Shown here piece by piece: positions 7,324 to 15,928 of a stretch of DNA of 64,000 bases; position 1 is the first letter of the stretch; every line of letters starts with the position of its first letter. Source of the stretch: Betaproteobacteria bacterium (GTDB lineage: Bacteria; Pseudomonadota; Gammaproteobacteria; Burkholderiales; Usitatibacteraceae); NCBI GenBank assembly GCA_016720855.1, contig JADKJU010000002.1, positions 806,001 through 870,000 of the forward strand, written 5' to 3'. The notes beneath the pieces were generated by a model, which did no database searches, was not told where the DNA came from, and was given only the letters and a program-made list of their open reading frames with translations. The position numbers were made by a program, and so were the translations under genes.

Positions 7324-9657
7324 TCACCGGAACAGCCCGAGGTAGAGCAGCGGCAGCCGTTCGGGCAGGTGTTCCACGCGGTCGACGACGGCGTAGCGGT
7401 TGGCCCCGAAGATGCGCGAAACGTAGTCGTCGGCCGCGGGATCGAGGCTGATGCAATAGGTGCCGACGCCGTCGCGGGCGAGCGCCTCGACGGCCTTGCG
7501 CGCGTCCGCGCGCAGGTATTGCGGATCGCGCACGTCCACGTCCGAGGGCGCGCCGTCCGTGAGCACGATGAGGAGCTTGCGCTTGTGCGGCTGGCGCGCG
7601 AGCAGGGCGCCCGCGTGGCGAATCGCCGCCCCCATGCGCGTGGAAAGCCTTCCGGTCATCCCGGCCAGCCGCGCCTTGGCGGGCGCCGCCCAGGGTTCCC
7701 CGGCGTCCTTGAAGCGCAGGTACTCGACCTCGTGGCGGCCGTCGGAGGCGAAACCGTGGATGGCGAACGGGTCGCCCAGCCTCGCCATGGCGTCGGCAAG
7801 CAGCGCCGTGGCCTCGCGGGTGAGAGCGAGCACGGTCGTGTGGCCGCCGCGCATGGTCTCGTTGGTCGATTGCGAGAGGTCGAGGAGCAGCGTCACGGCA
7901 AGGTCGCGCGTGTGCCGCACGGTCCGCTTGTGGATGCGGGTGTCGGGTGCACGGTTCATCCGCAGGTCGACCACGGCGCGCAGGGCGGCCTCCAGGTCGA
8001 TCTCGTCTCCTTCCTCCTGCCGGCGCAGCCTTTTCGCGCCCTGCGGTCGCAAGGCTTCGATGAGGCGCCGCAGCCGCGAGACCAGGGGCCGATGGGCGGC
8101 GATGACGGCGTCGATCGTGGCGGCGTCGCCCGCGGGCGCGGGCCTTTCGAGCACCGTGACCCAGTCCGGGCGGTCGGCACCGAGCTGGTAGTCCCATTCC
8201 GGATAGTGGACGGGATCGGCGACTGGCGGCCGGCCCTCGCGTTCGTTGTAGCTGCGCCCGTCGTCCTCGTAGGGGAAAAGCTCGGTCGGCAGCGTCCAGA
8301 TTTCCTGCGCGTCGTCGCCGGCCGTCTCGATGTCCGTCGCGTTCACGAATTCCATCAGGCTAACCCGCCGGCGCACCTGCCGGTCCATCCACGGCGCGGC
8401 GTTCGCGAAGGCGTTCGCCTCGTCGAACTGCCACAGGAAGCGGTTGTCGTCGCGGTAGGCCACAGACCCCAAGTCCTCGCGAGGATGGAACGCGATACGG
8501 AACGGGGCAAGCTCTGCCGCCAGGCCGACCCCGAGATCCCACGATACGCCGTTGCCGCCAGCCGCCAATGCGCCTTCGGTCCACTGCCGGCGCAGGCGAT
8601 CCACGACCGGGTGAGGGTCGCGGTACCCGGGGTCGGCGAGCGCTCGCGCCACCCGGTCGAGCAGGTCGCCGATGCGCCCGCCGCGCTCCGGCGTCGCCGC
8701 GTGCAGCCGCCGCCATAGCGGCGCGAGGCCCGGAAAATCGGCGGCGGCCAGCCGCTCCACCCGGGCATCCTCGACCGCGCCGATGGCGGCCATCTGCAGG
8801 GGGGTGAGCCCCTCGGCCGACAGCGGTTCACGGGTGTACACGAGATGCGCGGCGGCATGGGCGACCATGGCGCGATACAGGTCGAGTCCGCTCGCATGCC
8901 CTCCCGGGATCGCGAGGTCGTCCATGGCGTCGGGCACGTGGATGATGAAATCCTCGATGAAAGGCCGGCGCCCTTCGCGGCTTTCGTGATCGCCGCTCGT
9001 GGGGCGCAGCCAGAAGTCGCGCCCCCAGAGGGCGCGCAGGTACATCCCGAGCCGACGCTGCACGTCGATGAAGAGCGTTCCCTTGCGCTCCTGCTGCAGT
9101 ATCGAGAGCGACTCCGGGCTCTCGAGGGCGAAATAGCGTTCCTGCGCCGCGAAGTCCGTGCGGTGCGCCCTTGCGCCCCAGAAGGCCCAGCGCCGCAGCC
9201 CGCCGAGCGTGAGGCTGCCGAGAAGCCGGTCGAGGTGCTCGAGCATCGGGCGCACGCCGCGCGGGGCCTGCGCGAGGAGCTGGTCGATGAATCCGAGCCA
9301 GGCGCCGAAGAGCGCCGGGTCCCCGAGGCGCCGCGCGGCGGTGGGGCTCGTCGAGATGACGAGGGCGATGACGGCGCCGCTCGTGCGCGAGGCCATCGCG
9401 AGCGAGGACCGGGCGAGCTGCGCCACCGCGTCCTCGCCGAGCTCGCGAGCGACCACCGGCGCTTCCTGGATGAAGCTCGCCACCGGATCGGCGCCGCGCC
9501 CGAGGTCGTGCAGGGCCTGTGCCGCCCGCAGCCAGTCCTCCAGCCCCTTGGGCGTGAAGGTCCGCGACGCCTCCTGCCACGAGGCGCGCAGCATCTCGGT
9601 GGCACGCGGGCCGAGATCGCTGCTCAGCTCGCTGAAGTCCTCGAGGTTCAGGCCCAA
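7324..9657 (-). CDS. cbbO: RuBisCO activase subunit CbbO (von Willebrand A domain)
   Basis: This 777-aa protein matches CbbO, the adaptor that together with the CbbQ ATPase removes inhibitory sugar phosphates from form I RuBisCO. A long N-terminal CbbO region is followed by a C-terminal von Willebrand A domain. Its metal site begins with DLSQS near residue 591, and LTDGAPSDVD follows. The frame opens with TTG, preceded by GGAG at a good distance; the next ATG would cut about 20 residues. It lies 21 bp after cbbQ, and 113 bp separate it from cbbL. Confidence 0.93.
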   Translation of the reverse strand: MGLNLEDFSELSSDLGPRATEMLRASWQEASRTFTPKGLEDWLRAAQALHDLGRGADPVASFIQEAPVVARELGEDAVAQLARSSLAMASRTSGAVIALVISTSPTAARRLGDPALFGAWLGFIDQLLAQAPRGVRPMLEHLDRLLGSLTLGGLRRWAFWGARAHRTDFAAQERYFALESPESLSILQQERKGTLFIDVQRRLGMYLRALWGRDFWLRPTSGDHESREGRRPFIEDFIIHVPDAMDDLAIPGGHASGLDLYRAMVAHAAAHLVYTREPLSAEGLTPLQMAAIGAVEDARVERLAAADFPGLAPLWRRLHAATPERGGRIGDLLDRVARALADPGYRDPHPVVDRLRRQWTEGALAAGGNGVSWDLGVGLAAELAPFRIAFHPREDLGSVAYRDDNRFLWQFDEANAFANAAPWMDRQVRRRVSLMEFVNATDIETAGDDAQEIWTLPTELFPYEDDGRSYNEREGRPPVADPVHYPEWDYQLGADRPDWVTVLERPAPAGDAATIDAVIAAHRPLVSRLRRLIEALRPQGAKRLRRQEEGDEIDLEAALRAVVDLRMNRAPDTRIHKRTVRHTRDLAVTLLLDLSQSTNETMRGGHTTVLALTREATALLADAMARLGDPFAIHGFASDGRHEVEYLRFKDAGEPWAAPAKARLAGMTGRLSTRMGAAIRHAGALLARQPHKRKLLIVLTDGAPSDVDVRDPQYLRADARKAVEALARDGVGTYCISLDPAADDYVSRIFGANRYAVVDRVEHLPERLPLLYLGLFR

Positions 9658-9678
9658 GGGAGCGCTCCGGGGCGGCCG

Positions 9679-10491
9679 TCAGAAGTAGGTGGTGACGGCG
9701 GCGTCCAGCGCATCGCGCATGTCGGGGTCGTCGGTGATGGGTCGGACCAGCGCCATGCGGCAGGCGGCCACGGGCTCCACCCCGCGCGCCATCAGCGCGC
9801 CGGCGTGCACCAGCATGCGCGTGGAGATTCCCTCGTCCAGCCCGTGCCCCTTCAGGTTGCGCGCGCGCTGCGCGACGCCCACCAGCTTGTCCGCGATCCC
9901 GGCGTCGATTCCCGCCTCGTGCGCGACGATCTCGGTTTCGACCTCGTGCCCCGGGTAGCCGAAATCGAGCGCGCCGAAGCGCTGCTTGGTCGACTGCTTG
10001 AGGTCCTTCATGAGGTTCTGGTATCCGGGGTTGTAGGAGATGACCAGCTGGAAGTCCGCGTGGGCATGCACCAGCTCGCCCTTCTTCTCGAGCGGGAGCG
10101 CGCGCCGCGTGTCGGTGAGGGGGTGGATCACGACGGTCGTGTCCTGCCGCGCCTCGACCACCTCGTCGAGATAGCAGAGGGCTCCGTGGCGCGCGGCCAG
10201 GGCGAGGGGGCCGTCCTGCCAGCGCGTGCCGGAGGCGTCGAGGAGGAAGCGCCCGACGAGGTCCGAGGCGGTCATGTCCTCGTTGCAGGCGACCGTGACG
10301 AGCGGCTTGCCGAGCTTCCACGCCATGTATTCCACGAAGCGAGTCTTGCCGCAGCCCGTCGGCCCCTTGAGCATCATCGGCATGCGCGCCCCCCATGCGG
10401 CCTCGAAGAGCGCCACTTCGTCGGCGACGGGCCGGTAGTAGGGCGCCTCGCGGATGCGGTGCGAGGCCAGGGGGTCGGCGGCTGCGGTCAT
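9679..10491 (-). CDS. cbbQ: RuBisCO activase AAA+ ATPase CbbQ
   Basis: This 270-aa AAA+ ATPase of the MoxR/NorQ type powers CbbO-dependent RuBisCO reactivation. Walker A is GPTGCGKT at residues 43-50; Walker B is ALCYLDEV near residue 110; sensor region SYNPGYQN follows. It is the first gene of the leftward operon and divergent from cbbR. Having cbbQ-cbbO in front of cbbL-cbbS is unlike the common cbbLSQO order. Confidence 0.94.
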   Translation of the reverse strand: MTAAADPLASHRIREAPYYRPVADEVALFEAAWGARMPMMLKGPTGCGKTRFVEYMAWKLGKPLVTVACNEDMTASDLVGRFLLDASGTRWQDGPLALAARHGALCYLDEVVEARQDTTVVIHPLTDTRRALPLEKKGELVHAHADFQLVISYNPGYQNLMKDLKQSTKQRFGALDFGYPGHEVETEIVAHEAGIDAGIADKLVGVAQRARNLKGHGLDEGISTRMLVHAGALMARGVEPVAACRMALVRPITDDPDMRDALDAAVTTYF

Positions 10492-10541
10492 GGGAAGGCT
10501 CCGATTGCGGGAAGGGCGTCCCGCGAATCTAGTCCCCGAGG

Positions 10542-10583
10542 TTCATAAGGTAAACTCACGTTTCTTTATCGTTACCATAAGCT
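10542..10583. promoter_or_regulatory. Probable CbbR operator in the cbbQ-cbbR divergent region
   Basis: This is the only sizeable gap between the divergent cbbQ and cbbR genes. It contains the dyad TTAT-N7-ATAA (10566-10580) and a second CATAAG copy 32 bp away, in the same layout as the element upstream of cbbL. It lies 51-92 bp from the cbbQ start and ends 12 bp before the cbbR start, so bound CbbR could activate cbbQ and repress its own gene. Confidence 0.7.
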
Positions 10584-10594
10584 TTTCAACCCCG

Positions 10595-11557
10595 ATGCCG
10601 CTTCGCCACATCACGCTGCGCCAGCTCAAGGTGTTCGAGGCCGTCGCGCGGCACCTGTCCTTCTCGCGCGCCGCCGAGGAACTCCACCTCACGCAGCCCG
10701 CGGTCTCGATGCAGGTGAAGAGCCTGGAGTCGCAGGCGGGGCTGCCGCTCGTCGAGCAGGTGGGCAAGAAGATCCACCTCACGGAGGCGGGCGCCGAGGT
10801 GGCGCGTTTCGCGCTCGAGGTGCACAGCGGGCTCAAGGACTGCGAGGACACGCTTGCGGCCATCCGCGGCGTCTCCGGCGGCCGCCTGCACCTGGCGGTG
10901 GTGAGCACGGCCAAGTACTTCGCGCCCCGGCTGCTGGCCGAATTCTCCCGCCGCCATCCCGGGGTCACGGTGAAGCTTTCGGTGACCAACCGCGAGCAGG
11001 TGATCGGGGAGCTTCAGGCGAACCAGGTGGACCTGGCGATCATGGGGCGCCCGCCCCGCGGGCTGGACGTGGAGGCCACCCAGTTCGCGAAGCACCCGCA
11101 CGGCATCATCGCTTCGCCCGAGCACCCCCTCGCCCGCCGGCGCGGGCTCGAGCTGTCGAAGCTGGCCGGCGAGAACTTCCTCATCCGCGAGCCGGGGTCG
11201 GGGACCCGCATGGCGATGGAGCGCGTCTTCGCGGACCATGGCGTCAAGCCCGCGAGCAGCATGGAGCTCGCGAGCAACGAGACGATCAAGCAGGCGGTGA
11301 TGGCGGGAATGGGCCTGAGCTTCCTCTCCCTGCACACCGTCGGCCTGGAACTCGCGGCGGGAAAGCTCGTGCGCCTGGACGTTCGCGGCACACCGGTCAC
11401 CCGCGACTGGCACGTGGTGAGCCGCAAGGGCAAGCGCCTTTCGCCGCTGGCGGAGAGTTTCCGGGCGTTCCTCGCCGCCGAGGGCGCCAAGCTGATCGAG
11501 GAGACCACCGGCGTTCGCGTGCGCGCGAATACGGCGCCCATCGCCACGAAATCTTGA
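10595..11557 (+). CDS. cbbR: LysR-type regulator of the Calvin cycle operon
   Basis: This 320-aa LysR-family regulator has an N-terminal winged helix-turn-helix (about residues 8-65, with FSRAAEELHLTQPAVSMQVK) and a C-terminal effector-binding fold. It is transcribed away from cbbQ, the standard place for CbbR, which senses Calvin cycle metabolites. The start chosen is the ATG of MPLRHITL, where similarity begins; the frame stays open upstream, but that part crosses the operator and cbbQ. The other half of its target system is the operator pair at 7259-7300 and 10542-10583. Confidence 0.9.
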   Translation: MPLRHITLRQLKVFEAVARHLSFSRAAEELHLTQPAVSMQVKSLESQAGLPLVEQVGKKIHLTEAGAEVARFALEVHSGLKDCEDTLAAIRGVSGGRLHLAVVSTAKYFAPRLLAEFSRRHPGVTVKLSVTNREQVIGELQANQVDLAIMGRPPRGLDVEATQFAKHPHGIIASPEHPLARRRGLELSKLAGENFLIREPGSGTRMAMERVFADHGVKPASSMELASNETIKQAVMAGMGLSFLSLHTVGLELAAGKLVRLDVRGTPVTRDWHVVSRKGKRLSPLAESFRAFLAAEGAKLIEETTGVRVRANTAPIATKS

Positions 11558-11774
11558 AATAAGCCGCGCGTTTCGCGCAGAATACCGTTACAATTCCACG
11601 CTTTAGTCACCGCACAACATACTGCTTGGGCATTCCTCCGCAGAAAGGGCCTCACCCGCCGCCTCTGGTCCCCGGGCGCCGCCGCGTTTCCTGAACGCAC
11701 GCGGTTGCCCCGGCTCCCCGGGCGACTGGTCCCGTCACCTGCAGGGCGCTGCCAGAAAAAATGGGGGTAACGGA

Positions 11775-12185
11775 GTGAAGGGACTGCACATCATCGCCGA
11801 CCTGTACGGCTGCCGTAATCGCGAAATGCTGGCCTCGTCCGCCAAGCTTCGCGAGACCTGCGTGAAGGCCTGCAAGGACGTGGGTCTCACGGTCCTCGGG
11901 GACCACTTCTACCAATTCGAAGGCCTGGATGCGACGCAGATCGGCGGCGCGACCGGCGCGGTCGTCTTCGCGGAATCGCACCTTGCGGTCCACACCTGGC
12001 CCGAGCGCGACGGCGCCACCCTCGATGTCTATGTCTGCAACGTGACCTGCGACAACAGCGCCAAGGCCGAGAAGCTTTACGAGACGCTCGCCGCGAGCCT
12101 GCAGGCCGACGACGTGATGGTCGAGCGCATCTGGCGCGGCCGCGACCTGCCCCTCAGGAAAACGCGTCTCGCCGCAGTGAAATAA
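11775..12185 (+). CDS. speD: S-adenosylmethionine decarboxylase proenzyme
   Basis: This 136-aa protein is the short prokaryotic AdoMet decarboxylase, which supplies the aminopropyl donor for spermidine. The self-cleavage site is the Glu-Ser bond in FAESHLAVHTWPE; Ser68 would become the pyruvoyl cofactor. The start is GTG with GGGG seven bases upstream. A non-coding leader of 217 bp precedes it (11558-11774), GC-rich and with several possible stems but no riboswitch class I can name. speE follows 66 bp downstream. Confidence 0.93.
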   Translation: MKGLHIIADLYGCRNREMLASSAKLRETCVKACKDVGLTVLGDHFYQFEGLDATQIGGATGAVVFAESHLAVHTWPERDGATLDVYVCNVTCDNSAKAEKLYETLAASLQADDVMVERIWRGRDLPLRKTRLAAVK

Positions 12186-12251
12186 GCCGGCCGGCCACCG
12201 CGGGGCGACGCACGCCTGGCGGCTCAAGCAATCGATCGGGGCGCATCCCTG

Positions 12252-13097
12252 ATGTCCGAGAAGATCTTCGAATCCCTCAACGGCGCGAGCGGCGTCTGGT
12301 TCGACGGCACGCTCGTCGAGCGGCGCCAGACGCCCTTCCAGCTCCTCGAGGTCTGGGACACGCCGGAGCTCGGCCGTCTCTTCCGGCTCGACGGCTTCAA
12401 CATGACGAGCGAGCGTGACGAGTTCTTCTACCACGAGAACCTCGTCCATCCCGCGGCGATCGCGCATCCGGCGCCCCGCCGCGCGCTGGTGATCGGTGGC
12501 GGCGACGGCGGCTCCTCCGAGGAATTCCTGAAGCACTCCACCATCGAGCTCGTGCACATGGCCGAGCTCGATCCGGAAGTCATCGAAGTGGCCAAGGCGC
12601 AGTTCGGGCGCGTTCACCGCGGCGCGTTCGACGATCCGCGCCTGAAGGTGACCGTGGGCGACGGACTCGCCTACCTGCGCGCGACCGACGTGCGCTACGA
12701 CCTGGTGGCCATGGACCTCACCGACCCGGTCGGGCCCTCGGTGGATCTCTATTCGAGCGCCACGTTCGTGCTCGCCAAGGGCGCCATGGCCGACGGCGGC
12801 GCCCTGGTCCTGCACCTGGGATCGCCTTTCTCGCATCCGCAGCGCCTGCGCGAGACGCTCGCGAACCTGCGCAGCGCGTTCCGCATCGTGGCCCCGTACT
12901 TCGTGCACATCCCGCTCTACGGCTCCATCTGGGGGTTCGCCTGTGCCTCCGACGCGCTCGACCCCCGCTCCCTGGAGCCCGCCGAGGCCGACCGTCGCAT
13001 CGCCGCGCGCGGCGTGGGAGACTTGCAGTACTACAACGGCGAGGTTCACCGCGCGATGTTCGCGCTGCCGAATTACGTGCGCGGGCTGGTCGGCTGA
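12252..13097 (+). CDS. speE: Spermidine synthase (polyamine aminopropyltransferase)
   Basis: This 281-aa protein transfers the aminopropyl group from decarboxylated AdoMet to putrescine. It has the small N-terminal beta domain followed by a Rossmann fold with the nucleotide motif VIGGGDGGSSEE near residue 80, and the aminopropyltransferase stretch MDLTDPVGPS. It lies directly after speD, so both steps from AdoMet and putrescine to spermidine are co-located. Confidence 0.94.
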   Translation: MSEKIFESLNGASGVWFDGTLVERRQTPFQLLEVWDTPELGRLFRLDGFNMTSERDEFFYHENLVHPAAIAHPAPRRALVIGGGDGGSSEEFLKHSTIELVHMAELDPEVIEVAKAQFGRVHRGAFDDPRLKVTVGDGLAYLRATDVRYDLVAMDLTDPVGPSVDLYSSATFVLAKGAMADGGALVLHLGSPFSHPQRLRETLANLRSAFRIVAPYFVHIPLYGSIWGFACASDALDPRSLEPAEADRRIAARGVGDLQYYNGEVHRAMFALPNYVRGLVG

Positions 13098-13128
13098 GGC
13101 CGCCGCCCGGCGATCGAGGGGGGAGGGG

Positions 13129-13482
13129 ATGCTCAAGAAGCTGCGCAAGTCCTCGAGCCGCGTAACGCTGGTCCTCATCGGGCTGGCCGGCCTGGCCGGC
13201 TGCGGGGAAGACCGCCGCGACGTCTACGCCTCGCGGGAGGACTGCCTCGCCGACTGGGGCAACAAGCCCGAGGACTGCACGCCCGCCACGCAGTCGCAGC
13301 ACTCGCGCAACGGCTATTACTACGGGCCGTCCTATATCCACCGGAGCTGGGGCTCCAGCGGGGGCCGCGGTTCCGGTTCGCTCTCTTCCTCGCGGTCGGG
13401 GTCCTCGAGCCATTCGTCGGGCTCGTCTGGCTCGACTTCACGCGGCGGATTCGGCTCTTCCGGTCATTCCTCCTCGAGCTGA
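13129..13482 (+). CDS. Ser/Gly-rich lipoprotein, YgiB/YjfM-like (DUF1190)
   Basis: This 117-aa protein starts with a lipoprotein signal peptide ending in the lipobox LAGC (Cys25). The mature part has a short conserved-looking head, with YASREDCLADWG and further cysteines, and then a low-complexity tail made almost only of Ser and Gly. In E. coli, DUF1190 lipoproteins (YgiB, YjfM) sit beside glutathionylspermidine-synthase-like genes; the gene 8 bp downstream is exactly that type. The family assignment rests on this neighbourhood and the DC-x-DWG motif. A GGGAGGGG ribosome site precedes the ATG. Confidence 0.65.
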   Translation: MLKKLRKSSSRVTLVLIGLAGLAGCGEDRRDVYASREDCLADWGNKPEDCTPATQSQHSRNGYYYGPSYIHRSWGSSGGRGSGSLSSSRSGSSSHSSGSSGSTSRGGFGSSGHSSSS

Positions 13483-13490
13483 GACCCCCC

Positions 13491-14615
13491 ATGCAACGCG
13501 AAGAGCGCATCCCGCGCATCGACTGGCCGCGCAAGGTGGAGGAGCTGGGCTTCCGCTTCCATTCGATGGACGGCGTCTATTGGGACGAGCGCGCCTGCTA
13601 CCGGTTCACCTCGGCGGAGGTGGACAAGCTCGAACTCGCCACCGGGGAGCTGCAGTCGCGCTGCATCGACGCGGCCGGCAGCGTGATCGAGCGCGGCGAC
13701 TACGGGCGCTTTCGCATCCCCGAGGCGTTCATTCCCCTCATCGAGCAGTCCTGGAACGACGACGAGAAGTCGCTCTTCGGCCGCTTCGACCTCTCCTGGA
13801 ACGGCAGCGGCGAGCCGAAGATGCTCGAGTACAACGCCGACACGCCCACGGCGCTCCTCGAGGCGAGCGTGGTGCAGTGGTACTGGCTGAAGGATGTCTT
13901 TCCCTCGCACGACCAGTTCAATTCCCTGCACGAGCGCCTGATCGAGCGCTGGAAGCAGATGGCCGGGGATTTTCCCGCCGACCGGATCGTGCACTTCACC
14001 TGCGTGTCCGAGAGCGAGGAGGACCAGGGCAACCTCGACTATCTGCGCGACACCGCGACGCAGGCCGGCGTCGACGCGCGCGCAATCGACATCGCCGACG
14101 TCGGCTGGGACGGGAAGCTCTTCCGCGACCTGGACGAGCGCGCGATCACCGTGCTCTTCAAGCTCTATCCGTGGGAATGGCTGATCCGCGAGGAGTTCGG
14201 GAAGAACCTGCTTGCCAGGACGGTGCGCGTGATCGAACCGGCGTGGAAGATGCTGCTTTCGAACAAGGCCATCCTGCCGGTCCTGTGGGAGATGTTCCCG
14301 GATCACCCGAACCTCCTGCCCGCGTTCTTCGAGCCCGGGAAGTTCGCCACCGACTTCGTGAAGAAGCCGCTCTACTCCCGCGAGGGCGCCAACGTCTCCA
14401 TCACCGCGGGCGGGCGAACGATCGAGGAGCCGGGCGAGTACGGCGAGGAAGGGTTCATCTGGCAGGGCTATCACGAGCTCCCGCGCTTCGCGGACAACTA
14501 CACGGTGATCGGCTCCTGGATCGTGGGCGAGGAGCCCGCGGGCATCGGCATCCGCGAGGACGCCTCGCCGATCACGAAGAACACCAGCCGCTTCGTTCCC
14601 CACCACTTCACCTGA
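13491..14615 (+). CDS. Glutathionylspermidine synthase-like ATP-grasp protein (YgiC/YjfC type)
   Basis: This 374-aa protein matches the stand-alone synthetase family related to the C-terminal half of E. coli Gsp. It has the ATP-grasp stretches MLEYNADTPTALLEAS, FKLYPWEWLIREEFG and YSREGANVSI. Relatives join a peptide such as glutathione to a polyamine, but the substrate of the YgiC/YjfC group is not settled. It is followed within 29 bp by a DUF350 gene and preceded by a YgiB-like lipoprotein, matching the E. coli yjfL-yjfM-yjfC set in content. The nearby speD and speE would supply spermidine. Confidence 0.87.
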   Translation: MQREERIPRIDWPRKVEELGFRFHSMDGVYWDERACYRFTSAEVDKLELATGELQSRCIDAAGSVIERGDYGRFRIPEAFIPLIEQSWNDDEKSLFGRFDLSWNGSGEPKMLEYNADTPTALLEASVVQWYWLKDVFPSHDQFNSLHERLIERWKQMAGDFPADRIVHFTCVSESEEDQGNLDYLRDTATQAGVDARAIDIADVGWDGKLFRDLDERAITVLFKLYPWEWLIREEFGKNLLARTVRVIEPAWKMLLSNKAILPVLWEMFPDHPNLLPAFFEPGKFATDFVKKPLYSREGANVSITAGGRTIEEPGEYGEEGFIWQGYHELPRFADNYTVIGSWIVGEEPAGIGIREDASPITKNTSRFVPHHFT

Positions 14616-14644
14616 CCGTCCAATCCGTCGCAAAGGAACTTCCC

Positions 14645-15055
14645 ATGGGCAACGTGCTCGCCTCTTTCTCCGGCTTCGACGACTTCCTCGCGTACTTCGC
14701 GGTCGCCCTGGTCCTGCTCGCGTGCTTCGTGACGATCTACATGCGCGTCACCCCCTATCGCGAGCTGCACCTCATCCGCGAGGGGAACATGGCCGCCTCG
14801 TTCGCCATTTCCGGGGCGCTCCTGGGATTCATCATTCCGCTCTGCTCGGCGATCAAGTACAGCGTCGGCCTGGTGGACATGGTGATCTGGGGCCTGATCG
14901 CGCTCGTGGTCCAGGTGTCGGCCTACGTGAGCGTGAAACTCATGGTGCCCACGATCTCGGGCGACATCATCGCGGGCAAGCAGGCGCAGGGCTTCTTCCT
15001 CGGCGCGCTCTCGATCGGTGTCGGCCTCATCAACGCCGCCTGCATGACCTATTGA
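14645..15055 (+). CDS. DUF350 inner-membrane protein (YjfL-like)
   Basis: This 136-aa protein has four predicted membrane segments, starting at about residues 12, 55, 80 and 112, and fits the DUF350/YjfL family. The N-terminal cytoplasmic loop holds TPYRELHLIREGN. Its biochemical role is unknown; the partner genes suggest work in the envelope together with the lipoprotein and the ATP-grasp enzyme. AAGGAA precedes the ATG. Confidence 0.85.
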   Translation: MGNVLASFSGFDDFLAYFAVALVLLACFVTIYMRVTPYRELHLIREGNMAASFAISGALLGFIIPLCSAIKYSVGLVDMVIWGLIALVVQVSAYVSVKLMVPTISGDIIAGKQAQGFFLGALSIGVGLINAACMTY

Positions 15056-15061
15056 TCGACT

Positions 15062-15097
15062 GGGGACAGGTCGGGCTCGAGCACCCGACCTGTCCCC
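15062..15097. repeat. Perfect 14-bp inverted repeat (hairpin)
   Basis: GGGGACAGGTCGGG (15062-15075) pairs exactly with 15084-15097 around an 8-base loop containing CTCGAG. It begins 7 bp after the DUF350 stop codon. There is no T tract after either arm, so it is a weak candidate for intrinsic termination. A shorter element with the same GGGG-CTGT-CCCC flavour lies between cbbF and cbbP (about 3474-3490), suggesting a dispersed family. Confidence 0.8.
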
Positions 15098-15161
15098 TGA
15101 CGATCACGGTGCCCGACACCGTGCTAGCATCGGTTCGACCGCCGTTCTCCGCAGCTCCCCC

Positions 15162-15896
15162 ATGCCTTCCCCCCGAATCCATTGCGACATCCGGCTCGGC
15201 CCGGGCGCCCAGTTTCCCCTTCCCCAGGACGCCGCCAATCACGTGGGCCGGGCGCTGCGCCTGCGCGTGGGCGATACGCTCGCGGTCTTCGACGGCCGCG
15301 GCGGGGAGTACGAGGCGACGATCCTGCGCATCGACCGGGACCGCGTTGACGTGAAGACCGGTGCCTTCCGGGATGCCGATCGCGAATCCCCCCTGCAGGT
15401 CGGGCTGGTGCAGGGCCTTCCCGAGGCGGACAAGATGGACTGGATCCTGCAGAAGTCCGTGGAGCTCGGCGTGGGCTGGGTCCAGCCCGTGATCTGCGAG
15501 CGCAGCGTCGTTCGCCTTTCCGGAGACCGCGCGGCGCGCCGCGAATCGCATTGGCAGCGGGTGGTGATCGCCGCCTGCGAGCAATGCGGCAGGAACCGCG
15601 TGCCGGAGGTGCGCCCCACCGCCGCCTTCCGCGATTGGGCCGCGCAGCCCGCGCAGGCCGTGCGCTGGATGCTGGCCCCCGGCGGCGGGGAGCCTCTTTC
15701 GTCGCAGGCGGCGCCCACCGGGCCCGTCGAATTGCTGGTCGGCCCCGAGGGGGGCCTTTCGGAGCGCGAGCTGGATATCGCCGCCACCATCGGGTTCGCC
15801 CCGGTGTCGATGGGCCCGCGCGTACTGCGCACGGAGACCGCCCCGCTCGCCGCCCTCTCCGCGATGCAGGCCCTGTGGGGCGACTTCCGCCGGTAG
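15162..15896 (+). CDS. rsmE: 16S rRNA (uracil-1498-N3)-methyltransferase RsmE
   Basis: This 244-aa protein has the RsmE layout: an N-terminal PUA-like RNA-binding part and a C-terminal SPOUT knot. The knot motifs LLVGPEGGLSERE and MGPRVLRTETAPLAALSAMQ are clear, and QKSVELGV and CEQCGRNRVPEV precede them. It methylates U1498 in the decoding region of 16S rRNA. It is followed 32 bp later by argA. Confidence 0.95.
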   Translation: MPSPRIHCDIRLGPGAQFPLPQDAANHVGRALRLRVGDTLAVFDGRGGEYEATILRIDRDRVDVKTGAFRDADRESPLQVGLVQGLPEADKMDWILQKSVELGVGWVQPVICERSVVRLSGDRAARRESHWQRVVIAACEQCGRNRVPEVRPTAAFRDWAAQPAQAVRWMLAPGGGEPLSSQAAPTGPVELLVGPEGGLSERELDIAATIGFAPVSMGPRVLRTETAPLAALSAMQALWGDFRR

Positions 15897-15928
15897 AATC
15901 CGCCTCGCGATCCCCTCGAATCCCGACG

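Noticed and set aside
15062..15097. Intrinsic terminator
   Set aside because: The stem is strong, but neither side is followed by a T run, so it is listed as a repeat.
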